Assembly (NCBI GenBank): GCA_900540625.1
Contig: UQGP01000016.1
Location: forward strand, 1-47,480
From: an uncultured Porphyromonadaceae bacterium
Lineage (GTDB): Bacteria > Bacteroidota > Bacteroidia > Bacteroidales > Muribaculaceae
Direction: 5' to 3'
DNA: 47,480 bases
Shown here: in pieces, positions 40,404 to 47,480 of the stretch
How positions within the stretch are numbered: position 1 is the stretch's first letter
Layout of the letters: each line of letters begins with the position of its first letter
Program-made: the position numbers and the translations under genes
The notes under the pieces: model-generated
Told to the model about the DNA's origin: nothing
Database searches by the model: none
The model's input: the letters and a program-made list of their open reading frames with translations, nothing else

Positions 40404-42842
40404 ATGATACGCAAAATACTATTCACGATAGCGGCTATGGCAGCCTGTGCCGCCGGAGCCTTTGCCCAGGGCCTCGTTGGCGACTGGAACATCTATCCGC
40501 TGTACAGCGGCGAAGTGTCGTATATCGTCGAGTCGCCCTCGATGGTGTACTACACCTGCTCGTCGCGTCTATTCTCTTACGACAAAGAGTCTCACGAAAG
40601 CTATTCGTACAACACGCGCAACAAGCTCAGTGACACCAATGTCACCGGCGCATACTACAACTATGACGGCCGTTACGTGATGCTGACGTACGATACCGGC
40701 AACATTGACCTGGTGTACGATGACGGCCGCGTGGTCAATATGCCGGACATTCTCAATGCCCAGTTGACTTATACCAAAGGCATCCGCGATGTCGCTTTCT
40801 ATAACGGAAAAATTTATGTCGGCACCGACTTCGGCTTGGTCATATTTGACGACAGCCGCCACGAAGTGTCCGAGTCGGGTATCTTCGGCAAGGCCGTGGA
40901 TTGCGTAACCATCGTAGACGACCATATCGTCATGTTTATGGAGAAAGGCGTGGATGCCGACTATCGTTTTTGGTCCGCTCCTGTGTCCGGACGCCACAAT
41001 GCCATAAGCAAATTTACCAACCTCGGCGGCGCATACGTCAAGGGACTTGCATCCGTAGGGACGAAGATGCTTGGCGTCGGCGGTAGCGATAGCAAGTTGA
41101 TTTCGTACACAATAAACTGGGATGCAAACACCGTTACCACCACGACAAGTGACGATGTCGTTGTGGGCGATATCGTGGTTACGCCGCAGTCCGCATATTA
41201 CTTCACCGCATCCGAAATTGTGATGCTGGACGGCGAAGGCAAGGTGGCAAATCGCTATACCATTCCCGATGAGCTGAAGAACGACAAGATTGCCACTTAC
41301 GGCGGCATCAACAGCGTTTGGGCTGCCGGCGCCAATGGCTTGGGCAACTATGATATTTCCGGTTCGACGCTTACCGTTTTGGCCGACAGAGTTAAACCCG
41401 TAGCCACAACGTGCGACAATGTGGCATTTATGCGCACCAATTCGGCCGGCAATAAGATTTATATCTCCAATATCGGCGTGACCAACTACAAGAGTATCAT
41501 CACCGTCGGCGATATTTGGTGGATACCTCAGCACACCAATGTCATCGAAGGCGGCGTGCCGCGCGACATCTCACTGACCGTAGCCTCGGCAGACAACTCC
41601 ACGGTCAAGAAAGAGCAGGAGAAGCGCAACACCACGGCCATGCTCGGCGGCGTCACACGTTTTGTGGTCGACCCCGACAATGACGACCGCTACTACATAG
41701 GCAACAACTTCGAAGGCGTGTATGTCATCGAAAACGATAAAGAAATAGCCAAATTCAACGAAAAGAATTCGCCGATGTATGCGTGGTGGGGCGTCAAGGT
41801 ACACGATGTCAATATCGACCCCGAAGGCAACTTGTGGGTAGGCGCTTGGACCCTCAACAATACGCAGGTTTCGCCTTATTACATTCTGCCCAAGGCCAAG
41901 CTCAAAGGCGACTTGTCTACCATCACCAAAGACGATTGGATTGCCACCAAGCACCTCGGATTCGATGTAGGCAATAAGGATATGGGCAGCTTGATGTGCA
42001 AAAAATCGAATATGGTGTTCACTTGGCACAGCAAATACGGCAACCCGATATGCGCCTACGACACCAAAGGTACGTACACCAACACTTCGGATGACGTCAT
42101 CTACGAGCTCTCCGATATGATAGACCAGGACGGCAAGACCTTCTCGTGCGACCGTATCACCTGCGCCATCGAAGATCAGCGCGGTCGCGTATGGGTGGGT
42201 ACAACCTCCGGACCTTTCGAAATTACCAACCCCAGCAAGGCTACCGATCCCACTTCGCGTATCACCCGACTGAAAGTGCCGCGCAATGACGGCACCAACT
42301 ATGCCGACTATCTGCTTGACACCGAGCAAATCAATGATATGTCTACCGATGCGGCCAACCGCAAATGGATAGCCACCGAAAACTCCGGTGTATATCTCGT
42401 CAGCGAAAACGGTGACCAGATTATCGCTCATTACACCACCGACAACTCGGCGCTTCCCTCCAATACGGTATACTCCGTACTGTGCAGCCCCGTGGACAAT
42501 GTCGTATACTTCGGCTTGAAGACCGGACTTGTGTCCTTCAACAGCACCTCGTCGCCCGCGGCAGACACCTACGACAACGTCTATGCATATCCCAACCCGG
42601 TACGCCCCGATTACACCGGCTGGATTACCGTTACAGGTCTTATGGACCAGTCGCTGGTGAAGATTGCCGATGCGGCCGGTAATGTCATCTATCAGACCCG
42701 TTCGAACGGCGGAATGATTACCTGGGACGGCTGTGACAACGGCGGTAACCGCGTACGCTCGGGCGTATACTACGTCTTTGCTTCGCAGAATGCCACCGGC
42801 TCATCCGAAGGCGCTGTCACCAAAATCGTAGTCATCAACTGA
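40404..42842 (+). CDS. PorZ-like type IX secretion beta-propeller protein
   Basis: An 812-residue secreted protein (signal MIRKILFTIAAMAACAAGAFA). The start of the mature protein (VGDWNIYPLYSGEVSYIVES, YYTCSSRLFSYDKESH, NKLSDTNVTGAYYNYDGRYV, NIDLVYDDGRVVNMPDIL) follows the pattern of PorZ of Porphyromonas gingivalis: a two-component-regulator-type propeller beginning with W/I-Y blades. Residues 20-700 give two propellers (VKVHDVNIDPEGNLWVGAWT, AIEDQRGRVWVGTTSGPFEI, MSTDAANRKWIATENSGVYLV). The last 85 residues form a sorting-type domain (YAYPNPVRPDYTGWITVTGL, GVYYVFASQN). PorZ belongs to the attachment complex that anchors cargo at the cell surface. The assignment to PorZ rather than another propeller sensor is likely but not proven; a complete type IX system cannot be checked here. 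Confidence 0.75.
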   Translation: MIRKILFTIAAMAACAAGAFAQGLVGDWNIYPLYSGEVSYIVESPSMVYYTCSSRLFSYDKESHESYSYNTRNKLSDTNVTGAYYNYDGRYVMLTYDTGNIDLVYDDGRVVNMPDILNAQLTYTKGIRDVAFYNGKIYVGTDFGLVIFDDSRHEVSESGIFGKAVDCVTIVDDHIVMFMEKGVDADYRFWSAPVSGRHNAISKFTNLGGAYVKGLASVGTKMLGVGGSDSKLISYTINWDANTVTTTTSDDVVVGDIVVTPQSAYYFTASEIVMLDGEGKVANRYTIPDELKNDKIATYGGINSVWAAGANGLGNYDISGSTLTVLADRVKPVATTCDNVAFMRTNSAGNKIYISNIGVTNYKSIITVGDIWWIPQHTNVIEGGVPRDISLTVASADNSTVKKEQEKRNTTAMLGGVTRFVVDPDNDDRYYIGNNFEGVYVIENDKEIAKFNEKNSPMYAWWGVKVHDVNIDPEGNLWVGAWTLNNTQVSPYYILPKAKLKGDLSTITKDDWIATKHLGFDVGNKDMGSLMCKKSNMVFTWHSKYGNPICAYDTKGTYTNTSDDVIYELSDMIDQDGKTFSCDRITCAIEDQRGRVWVGTTSGPFEITNPSKATDPTSRITRLKVPRNDGTNYADYLLDTEQINDMSTDAANRKWIATENSGVYLVSENGDQIIAHYTTDNSALPSNTVYSVLCSPVDNVVYFGLKTGLVSFNSTSSPAADTYDNVYAYPNPVRPDYTGWITVTGLMDQSLVKIADAAGNVIYQTRSNGGMITWDGCDNGGNRVRSGVYYVFASQNATGSSEGAVTKIVVIN

Positions 42843-42878
42843 AAATAGCGACTATTAACTGACACCCGTCATAACGTC

Positions 42879-42913
42879 ATTGCGGCCGTTCTGCTTGCAG
42901 AAATGGCCGCAAT
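42879..42913 (+). terminator. Hairpin after the PorZ-like gene
   Basis: ATTGCGGCC (42879-42887) pairs with GGCCGCAAT (42905-42913), and inside it TTCTG (42889-42893) with CAGAA. No T-run follows. Confidence 0.6.
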
Positions 42914-43034
42914 GCGCATTTAGGCACGACTTTTGCCGTGAAGTTTATGCCGAAGTTTTTGCCGACAAGTTCGCTCCTGCCCGTAGACTTCGGCACATTA
43001 CGACTACCAATCGACCACATACACGCTTACAATT

Positions 43035-43565
43035 ATGGATTCTGACAAGCATCCTCTGAAATATGCCGACGAAAAAGACCGCTCATACGGGCTTGTCGGT
43101 ATGGCTATATCATTGACAGTCTTTGACGGAGAAGATATGCTCTCCGCGCTTTGCCTTGACAATGCTCCCGGTGACGGTGCCGAGATGGCACCCGAATTTC
43201 ATTTCTCCGGCAACCCCACACTGAGTGTCGGAGCTGCGTGGCGGCATACCGTCAAGCAATTCGAACTGACGGCTGCGATGCTTGTCGGCAATGCCCTGTG
43301 TCGTGCATATGTAGGACGCAAGATACGTATGACGCCCACTGTCAGCAAAGCCATTCGCGATGTAGTCGTGCGAGTCGGCAACGACACTTGTGACTTGGAA
43401 ATTGACGAGATCGACCGATTGTACGACAAAGTGCATGACAATCTCGAACGCGTGTTTATGCACAACCGCGTGGTGTCGGTGGCCAATAGTTTTGCCGACA
43501 CTTTGCAGCGTCAGCGGCGTCTCACTGCCGCCGAAGTCGCCGACGTCCTTGCTCCCCTGTTGTAA
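43035..43565 (+). CDS. Hypothetical cytoplasmic protein
   Basis: A 176-residue protein I cannot place. No signal peptide. It begins polar, then has an acidic strand region (MAISLTVFDGEDMLSALCLD) and a helical C-terminal two thirds (WRHTVKQFELTAAMLVGNAL, VSKAIRDVVVRVGNDTCDLE, RLYDKVHDNLERVFMHNRVV). Codon use matches the core genes. It starts 121 bases after the PorZ-like gene's hairpin and ends 147 bases before the membrane protein gene. Real gene by length and codon pattern; function unknown. Confidence 0.65.
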   Translation: MDSDKHPLKYADEKDRSYGLVGMAISLTVFDGEDMLSALCLDNAPGDGAEMAPEFHFSGNPTLSVGAAWRHTVKQFELTAAMLVGNALCRAYVGRKIRMTPTVSKAIRDVVVRVGNDTCDLEIDEIDRLYDKVHDNLERVFMHNRVVSVANSFADTLQRQRRLTAAEVADVLAPLL

Positions 43566-43711
43566 AGGCCGACTATACTAAGATAGCCGTTATAGCATTC
43601 ATCGCTATAGTAGCTATCATGGTTATGAAAGCTGTTTCGCCGCATAAGTCATCCTCCCCTACGTGGGTCATAACTTCTCCGCTTATTCGATTATAAACAA
43701 CCGTTTTCACC

Positions 43712-44983
43712 GTGCTCGAGAGCAAAATCCCCGTTCCATATAAGCCGTTGGCGGTCATAGCCGCCGGGACAATAATTATGGCCTTTGCTATGTGGTTGGC
43801 CGGGCATTCGTACATCGCTTTTTGGGACACTCAAACGTATATAGATGCTGGCGGCAATATCTTGCGGCATGGCGCCGATGCCATCCGTACCCCCGTATAC
43901 CCATTGATAGTAGGACTTTGCCGCCTTTTGCCCGGTGAGACGGCGTGGGTGTATGCACTCGTAATTCTGCAACTCGGCGCCTTCGTGGCCACTGTTCTTG
44001 TGATATGGCGTGTGGCCGCACGGCTCATGTCGGCGCGAGCCGCGCTCCTAACCACCGGGGCCTATGCCTGGTGCCCGACTTTTGTGTCATATGCCATGTT
44101 TGTCATGCCCGACATTTGGTGCGTCATAGGCGTGGCGGTGCTTCTTGCCGTGGCTCAAGATTTTGCCGAACACGGAGGTCGTAAAGCCTTGGCGTGGTGT
44201 GTCGTTGTGTCCATAGCCTTGACGCTGCTCAAGCCATCCAATATCTATATCGCGATATGGTGGGTTGTGATAGCCATGGCCTTACTGCTGCGGCGTAACC
44301 GACGCTGGTGGCGCTATCTTGTCCCTGCATTTGCTATGGCTGTGGTCCTGGGCGGCTACGGACTATTGGTGCAGCGCTTAACCGGCTACTATACCGTTTC
44401 GGTAGTTTCCGACATCAACGACTTGGGCAACGCTGCCCAGCGCCGCAAGCTCGTGCCCGAATTGGCTCCGGACAGTGCCACCGCCGACCTCTTTCGGCGT
44501 ATCAATGCCGCCGACACCGTCACCAATCTGCGGCGACGCCAGATGGCCTTCATTGGTACCGAGTCGTTGACGTATGCCCAAATACACTCCGTCATGTCAG
44601 CCACCAAGGCCTATGACCCGGCGCGGTGGCATCGCGGCATCCTTGTGCGCCTTTTCGAGTCTATGCCCTCAAACGCCTTCCCCATACACGGCAGCGACCG
44701 TCTCAAATACTATACCAACGCCTTGCATGTCAGTTTCTATGTTGTGTACATTGTCATTTTGGCGCTGTTCGTGTGGCTTAGTACGGCCCGATGCCGACAT
44801 GTCGGCGCGTGTGGGACGCGGCTGTTTCGATTGTGGGCGCTGTGGGTGCTTGTCTGCGGCGGCATCGCCACGGCCATCATTGGCGGTTTTGATGACTACG
44901 GACGACTTGCCATGGGTGTGTATCCGGCTCTGATGCTGCTATGCGGTGCTGCTCTCGCGGCTCCTTCGGATACTGAGGGGTGA
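43712..44983 (+). CDS. Polytopic membrane protein, glycosyltransferase (GT-C) type
   Basis: A 423-residue protein starting at GTG 43712 (the next in-frame ATG would cut into the first helix). At least eight hydrophobic helices: AVIAAGTIIMAFAMWLAG, YPLIVGLCRLLPGETAWVYA, LVILQLGAFVATVLVIW, WCVIGVAVLLAVAQDF, YIAIWWVVIAMALLL, and others. The first external loop holds FWDTQTYIDAGGNILRHGAD and RTPVYPL, the Asp-containing loop and RTPxYP pattern seen in dolichyl-phosphate-mannose-type (PMT/ArnT-like) transferases. These move sugars from lipid carriers to acceptors outside the inner membrane. Substrate unknown. Sits alone, followed by AT-rich accessory DNA. Confidence 0.7.
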   Translation: MLESKIPVPYKPLAVIAAGTIIMAFAMWLAGHSYIAFWDTQTYIDAGGNILRHGADAIRTPVYPLIVGLCRLLPGETAWVYALVILQLGAFVATVLVIWRVAARLMSARAALLTTGAYAWCPTFVSYAMFVMPDIWCVIGVAVLLAVAQDFAEHGGRKALAWCVVVSIALTLLKPSNIYIAIWWVVIAMALLLRRNRRWWRYLVPAFAMAVVLGGYGLLVQRLTGYYTVSVVSDINDLGNAAQRRKLVPELAPDSATADLFRRINAADTVTNLRRRQMAFIGTESLTYAQIHSVMSATKAYDPARWHRGILVRLFESMPSNAFPIHGSDRLKYYTNALHVSFYVVYIVILALFVWLSTARCRHVGACGTRLFRLWALWVLVCGGIATAIIGGFDDYGRLAMGVYPALMLLCGAALAAPSDTEG

Positions 44984-45053
44984 GGACGCGCGGCGTGGTG
45001 CTCCGTGTCGAAATATGCCTGCATCTTCCGCGTCAACGACTGCGAAGTATTTC

Positions 45054-45084
45054 TTTGATACCTCGCCGAAAATGAGTAACTTTG
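45054..45084 (+). promoter_or_regulatory. Promoter of the DarT-like gene
   Basis: TTTG at 45054-45057, 19 bases, then TAACTTTG at 45077-45084: a consensus Bacteroidetes promoter, 22 bases before the start codon at 45106. The in-frame TTG at 45082 lies inside the box and so cannot be the start. Confidence 0.8.
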
Positions 45085-45105
45085 CACACAAAACTTTATA
45101 TTACT

Positions 45106-46311
45106 ATGAGTTGGTTTTTCTTTATTGGAATAGTCCTTTGTGTCGGCGTTATAGCAATGGCTTATTGCTATTTCAGAGATTTGGTGCGCAAATTTTATGC
45201 TAAGAAGCTATTAAAAAAATATCCTAATTATGGATATTTAATATCTTCCTACCTAAAAAATGAGATGCCCAAGGAGCTTCAATTAGCACAGAACGACTTA
45301 AAGCATATATCTTTTACTTTAGATTTTCTTAGCTCATTACAGCTTAAGCAAATAAAGCATATTCTCACAATTAAGCAATCTGATTTGGAAAGCTGGGAAA
45401 CCAATGTGTCTAAAGTTATTTCATTAAATTCACAATATCCATTAGCTATTTTCCCTGCTTCTTTCGGGCAAGTTGTTCCACATAGATATTCACATCACGA
45501 CTGGGGTAAACCTCCCATTACTTATTCGGAAGAAGATATCAAGTTGTTTTCAAAAAAAACGATAAATAAAATCTTATCATTTACGATAGAACAATTAGAA
45601 TTAAGTCAAAAGCTAAATTCTTTTTTTGCGGACTTAGATTATACCATTGATGTATGTTCTTTTAACGCAAAACAAATCAAAGAAACTGTTAAATATAATC
45701 CGAATAAATACTCAGAGGAAGAGGCAATGTTAAGACTTAATCCATTTGAACGATTTTCAGGTTCTTTCAAATCAGATGTTTATGAATTTGCTTTTCACTT
45801 AAGGATGAATGGACATTATTGTTTTTATCACTTCACTGATAGAAACAACTTAGCATCTATTGTTAAGAATGGTGGCTTATATTCATGGTCAGCACTTAGA
45901 GATCTAAACATTAGCTCCAAAATGGGTGGAGATGATTTTTCTCATCGACTCGATATGCAAAAAGGTCTACAAGACTATGTACGCCTTGGTATAGCCACCG
46001 ACCATCCTATGATGTATCGCCTTGAAGAAAATGGCTATGATTTAGTAATTCTTTGTATTCATCCTATAGTAGCTATGTTTGAAAACACATTATTTTCAAA
46101 TATAAATGCTACTGACTCTGATTGCATTGTAGGAGGAGAACTTGTCAACCTAGGTTCATTATCCAAATTCGCAGGAATGAAATCATATGTGAAAAAGTCC
46201 GATAAATTCTTTAAACCAAAACAAGGAGAAGTTCTTATACCTCATTTTTTACCCATTCAATTCATCATGAATATCTATGATTTAATGAACAATCCCCAAA
46301 ATCACATATAA
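45106..46311 (+). CDS. Membrane-anchored DarT-like (DUF4433) ADP-ribosyltransferase domain protein
   Basis: A 401-residue protein from ATG 45106. An N-terminal transmembrane helix (WFFFIGIVLCVGVIAMAYCYF, residues 3-23) is followed by a basic KKLLKKYPNYG segment and a 170-residue helical stalk with coiled-coil character. The C-terminal 160 residues resemble the DarT thymidine ADP-ribosyltransferase domain: FYHFTDRNNLASIVKNGGLY (H242 in the NAD-binding YHxT block), a middle DYVRLGIATDHPMMYRL, VILCIHPIVAMFENTLFSNI, and near the end KPKQGEVLIPHFLPI, where a Glu sits as in the ARTT-type catalytic position. DarT modifies thymidine in single-stranded DNA and is normally paired with a macrodomain antitoxin DarG. 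No DarG-like gene is in the window and the membrane anchor is atypical. Strikingly AT-rich against its GC-rich neighbours, so recently acquired. Confidence 0.65.
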   Translation: MSWFFFIGIVLCVGVIAMAYCYFRDLVRKFYAKKLLKKYPNYGYLISSYLKNEMPKELQLAQNDLKHISFTLDFLSSLQLKQIKHILTIKQSDLESWETNVSKVISLNSQYPLAIFPASFGQVVPHRYSHHDWGKPPITYSEEDIKLFSKKTINKILSFTIEQLELSQKLNSFFADLDYTIDVCSFNAKQIKETVKYNPNKYSEEEAMLRLNPFERFSGSFKSDVYEFAFHLRMNGHYCFYHFTDRNNLASIVKNGGLYSWSALRDLNISSKMGGDDFSHRLDMQKGLQDYVRLGIATDHPMMYRLEENGYDLVILCIHPIVAMFENTLFSNINATDSDCIVGGELVNLGSLSKFAGMKSYVKKSDKFFKPKQGEVLIPHFLPIQFIMNIYDLMNNPQNHI

Positions 46312-46340
46312 AAGCACTGTCTTTTCGCGCATCTCATATA

Positions 46341-46378
46341 GTCCATAACTTTGAGCCAACAAACTCAAAGTTATGGAC
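46341..46378 (+). promoter_or_regulatory. 15-base inverted repeat containing a TAACTTTG box
   Basis: GTCCATAACTTTGAG (46341-46355) and CTCAAAGTTATGGAC (46364-46378) are perfect reverse complements, eight-base loop. A T-run (46384-46390) follows, so it can act as terminator of the DarT-like gene. The left arm also contains TAACTTTG (46346-46353), a promoter box for the damaged gene whose ATG lies in the right arm. Confidence 0.6.
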
Positions 46379-47375
46379 ACTTCTTTTTTTCGACCTCAAT
46401 TTTAACTCCGTGGAGACGCTGCCGGGGTATGAGGCCCGCGCCGCGTTCACCATCAATTCCGCTTCCGTGTTCCGCGAGGATGTGGATATTGTGCCGACCA
46501 TTGTAGATGATATGCTCTCATACGTTCCGTGGGGCGGCGACAATCAAATGCCGTTCGACTTGCTCGCGCTCGTCGAAAAAGACGAAACGCTGGCAACCTG
46601 CCAGTGCTTCAACGCCGAGGTCTGCTACGGATCCGGCTTGCAATACTGCACCGCCGAAACCTCCGCACGGGGCAAGAACGATGTCGAGGACTTCCTTCTT
46701 GACAATGACCTCGCCGCCTACTTCCTGGGCATTTGTCAGGACTTCAAGCACTTTGGCTTCGCCGTGTCAGTGCTGTTCCTCAATGAGGACGGCACGAAAA
46801 TCGTGCGCCTCATGCGGAAAGAAGCCTGTTACTGCCGCTTCACGCCCGCCGACTCTCGCGGCCGCATTTCCAAAATCCTTTACGCCAACTGGCGCAAACT
46901 AATATCCGTTCGCGCTGATACTGAGGAAATCGACCTGCTCGACCCGGCCTCTCCTTGGCGAGATCTGCAAGACAAGCTCGCCAAGAAAACTCGCTGCCGC
47001 AAGTTTGCCATTGTGTCGCGCATACCCACGGTAGATTCCACCGATTACCCCATACCTTACTACGGGGCATTGTTCCGGGGAAAGTGGTACAACATCAAGC
47101 AGCTCATCGGAATTGCCAAGGAAGCGAAGCTCCGCAACTCCGCGCCTATAAAGTATCACATCGAAGTGGAAGCGAAATATTGGGAGTCAATATTTCGTGC
47201 CGAGGGCATTACCGACCGCCGTAAGCAACAGGTGCGCGTCGTGCGTGAGAAGCAATCAATACTTGATTTTCTCACCGGCGCGGAGAACTCCGGCAAGGCG
47301 TGGTTCTCCACTTTCTACGTTAGGGATATTCAGTTAATGGGCGTGGTGAGATTGTCCTCAATTGACCATATTTAA
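46373..47375 (+). pseudogene. Portal-like gene, frameshifted at the start and cut at the end
   Basis: From 46392 the frame encodes DLNFNSVETLPGYEARAAF and continues for about 320 residues. It matches, from memory of the family, a phage portal-like protein found in Bacteroidales prophages: YVPWGGDNQMPFDLLALVEK, TCQCFNAEVCYGSGLQYC, FLDNDLAAYF-like helix, YPIPYYGALFRGKWYNIKQL, AKLRNSAPIKYHIEVEAKYW. The only ATG in the right place (46373) reads MDTSFF, then a run of seven T shifts it into a stop; with one T fewer it would run straight into DLNFN. After FSTFYV the protein turns into an unrelated short tail and stop at 47375, so it is also truncated. A shorter product could start at GTG 46410. Homopolymer assembly error is possible for the 5' shift, but not for the 3' loss. 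Confidence 0.5.
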
Positions 47376-47480
47376 TATTTTTGGCTCGACTGTCGCCTTA
47401 GATTCGAAAAACGGCAATTTTGGGAGGAGTTTGGCGCCGTTTTCTTGCGGACAGGGTATGATTAAGCGTTCCGACATGTC
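47376..47480. other. Window end, no gene assigned
   Basis: 105 bases to the window edge. One frame is open to the end (from about 47399, KNGNFGRSLAPF) but too short to name. Confidence 0.4.

Noticed and set aside
1..47480. tRNA, rRNA, CRISPR arrays and complete insertion sequences
   Set aside because: I looked through the gene-free stretches on both strands and saw no cloverleaf-like, direct-repeat-spacer or transposase signal. A tool search could still find weak cases.

Overview
The window looks like a chromosomal piece of a Bacteroidales bacterium, most likely Muribaculaceae (family-level placement is inference). The support is the Bacteroidetes-type promoter pattern (TTTG, 19-20 bases, TAnnTTTG) before several genes, a three-gene succinate dehydrogenase/fumarate reductase operon with one cytochrome b subunit, a PorZ-like type IX secretion propeller, YfhO, an Mrp ATPase without CxxC, BspA-type leucine-rich repeats and many short lipoproteins. 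Core genes are GC-rich. The two ends carry AT-rich accessory DNA.

Layout. (1) 1-6444 is an Rhs polymorphic-toxin locus. It has the end of an Rhs gene with an HEIGH zinc-protease tip, a candidate immunity gene, a displaced Rhs tip with an M91-like HELIH protease domain, then six small lipoprotein or secreted proteins. The last ~20 codons of a third, otherwise lost, toxin tip lie among them. (2) 6613-7962 is a ThrE-type exporter on the minus strand. (3) 8323-13439 is a compact six-gene island with a major-capsid-like and a portal-like protein but no terminase, tail, lysis or integrase gene. It sits behind a near-consensus host promoter. (4) 13567-19525 holds a FKBP-like lipoprotein, an Lrp/AsnC regulator, a GH13 enzyme, alanine dehydrogenase and mannose-1-phosphate guanylyltransferase.

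(5) 19526-20287 is a non-coding stretch with a candidate small RNA and minisatellites. It is followed by a phosphopantetheinyl transferase, a WD40-like secreted protein and a 1253-residue amidase-propeller protein. (6) 26247-30157 is the sdh/frd CAB operon, whose C subunit has a long extra tail. (7) 30546-33779 has a PCMD-like protein, dtd and a leucine-rich-repeat protein. (8) 33875-39614 is a housekeeping operon (trmB, mrp, aroQ, yfhO and a shrunken methyltransferase-like gene), followed by rdgB and the PorZ-like gene. (9) 43035-47480 has a hypothetical protein, a membrane glycosyltransferase-like protein, an AT-rich membrane-anchored DarT-like ADP-ribosyltransferase and a damaged second portal-like gene.

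The most novel candidates are the capsid/portal island, the Rhs cassette locus whose candidate immunity proteins are all envelope-targeted, and the lone DarT-like gene. All functional calls come from reading motifs by eye. No database search was run.
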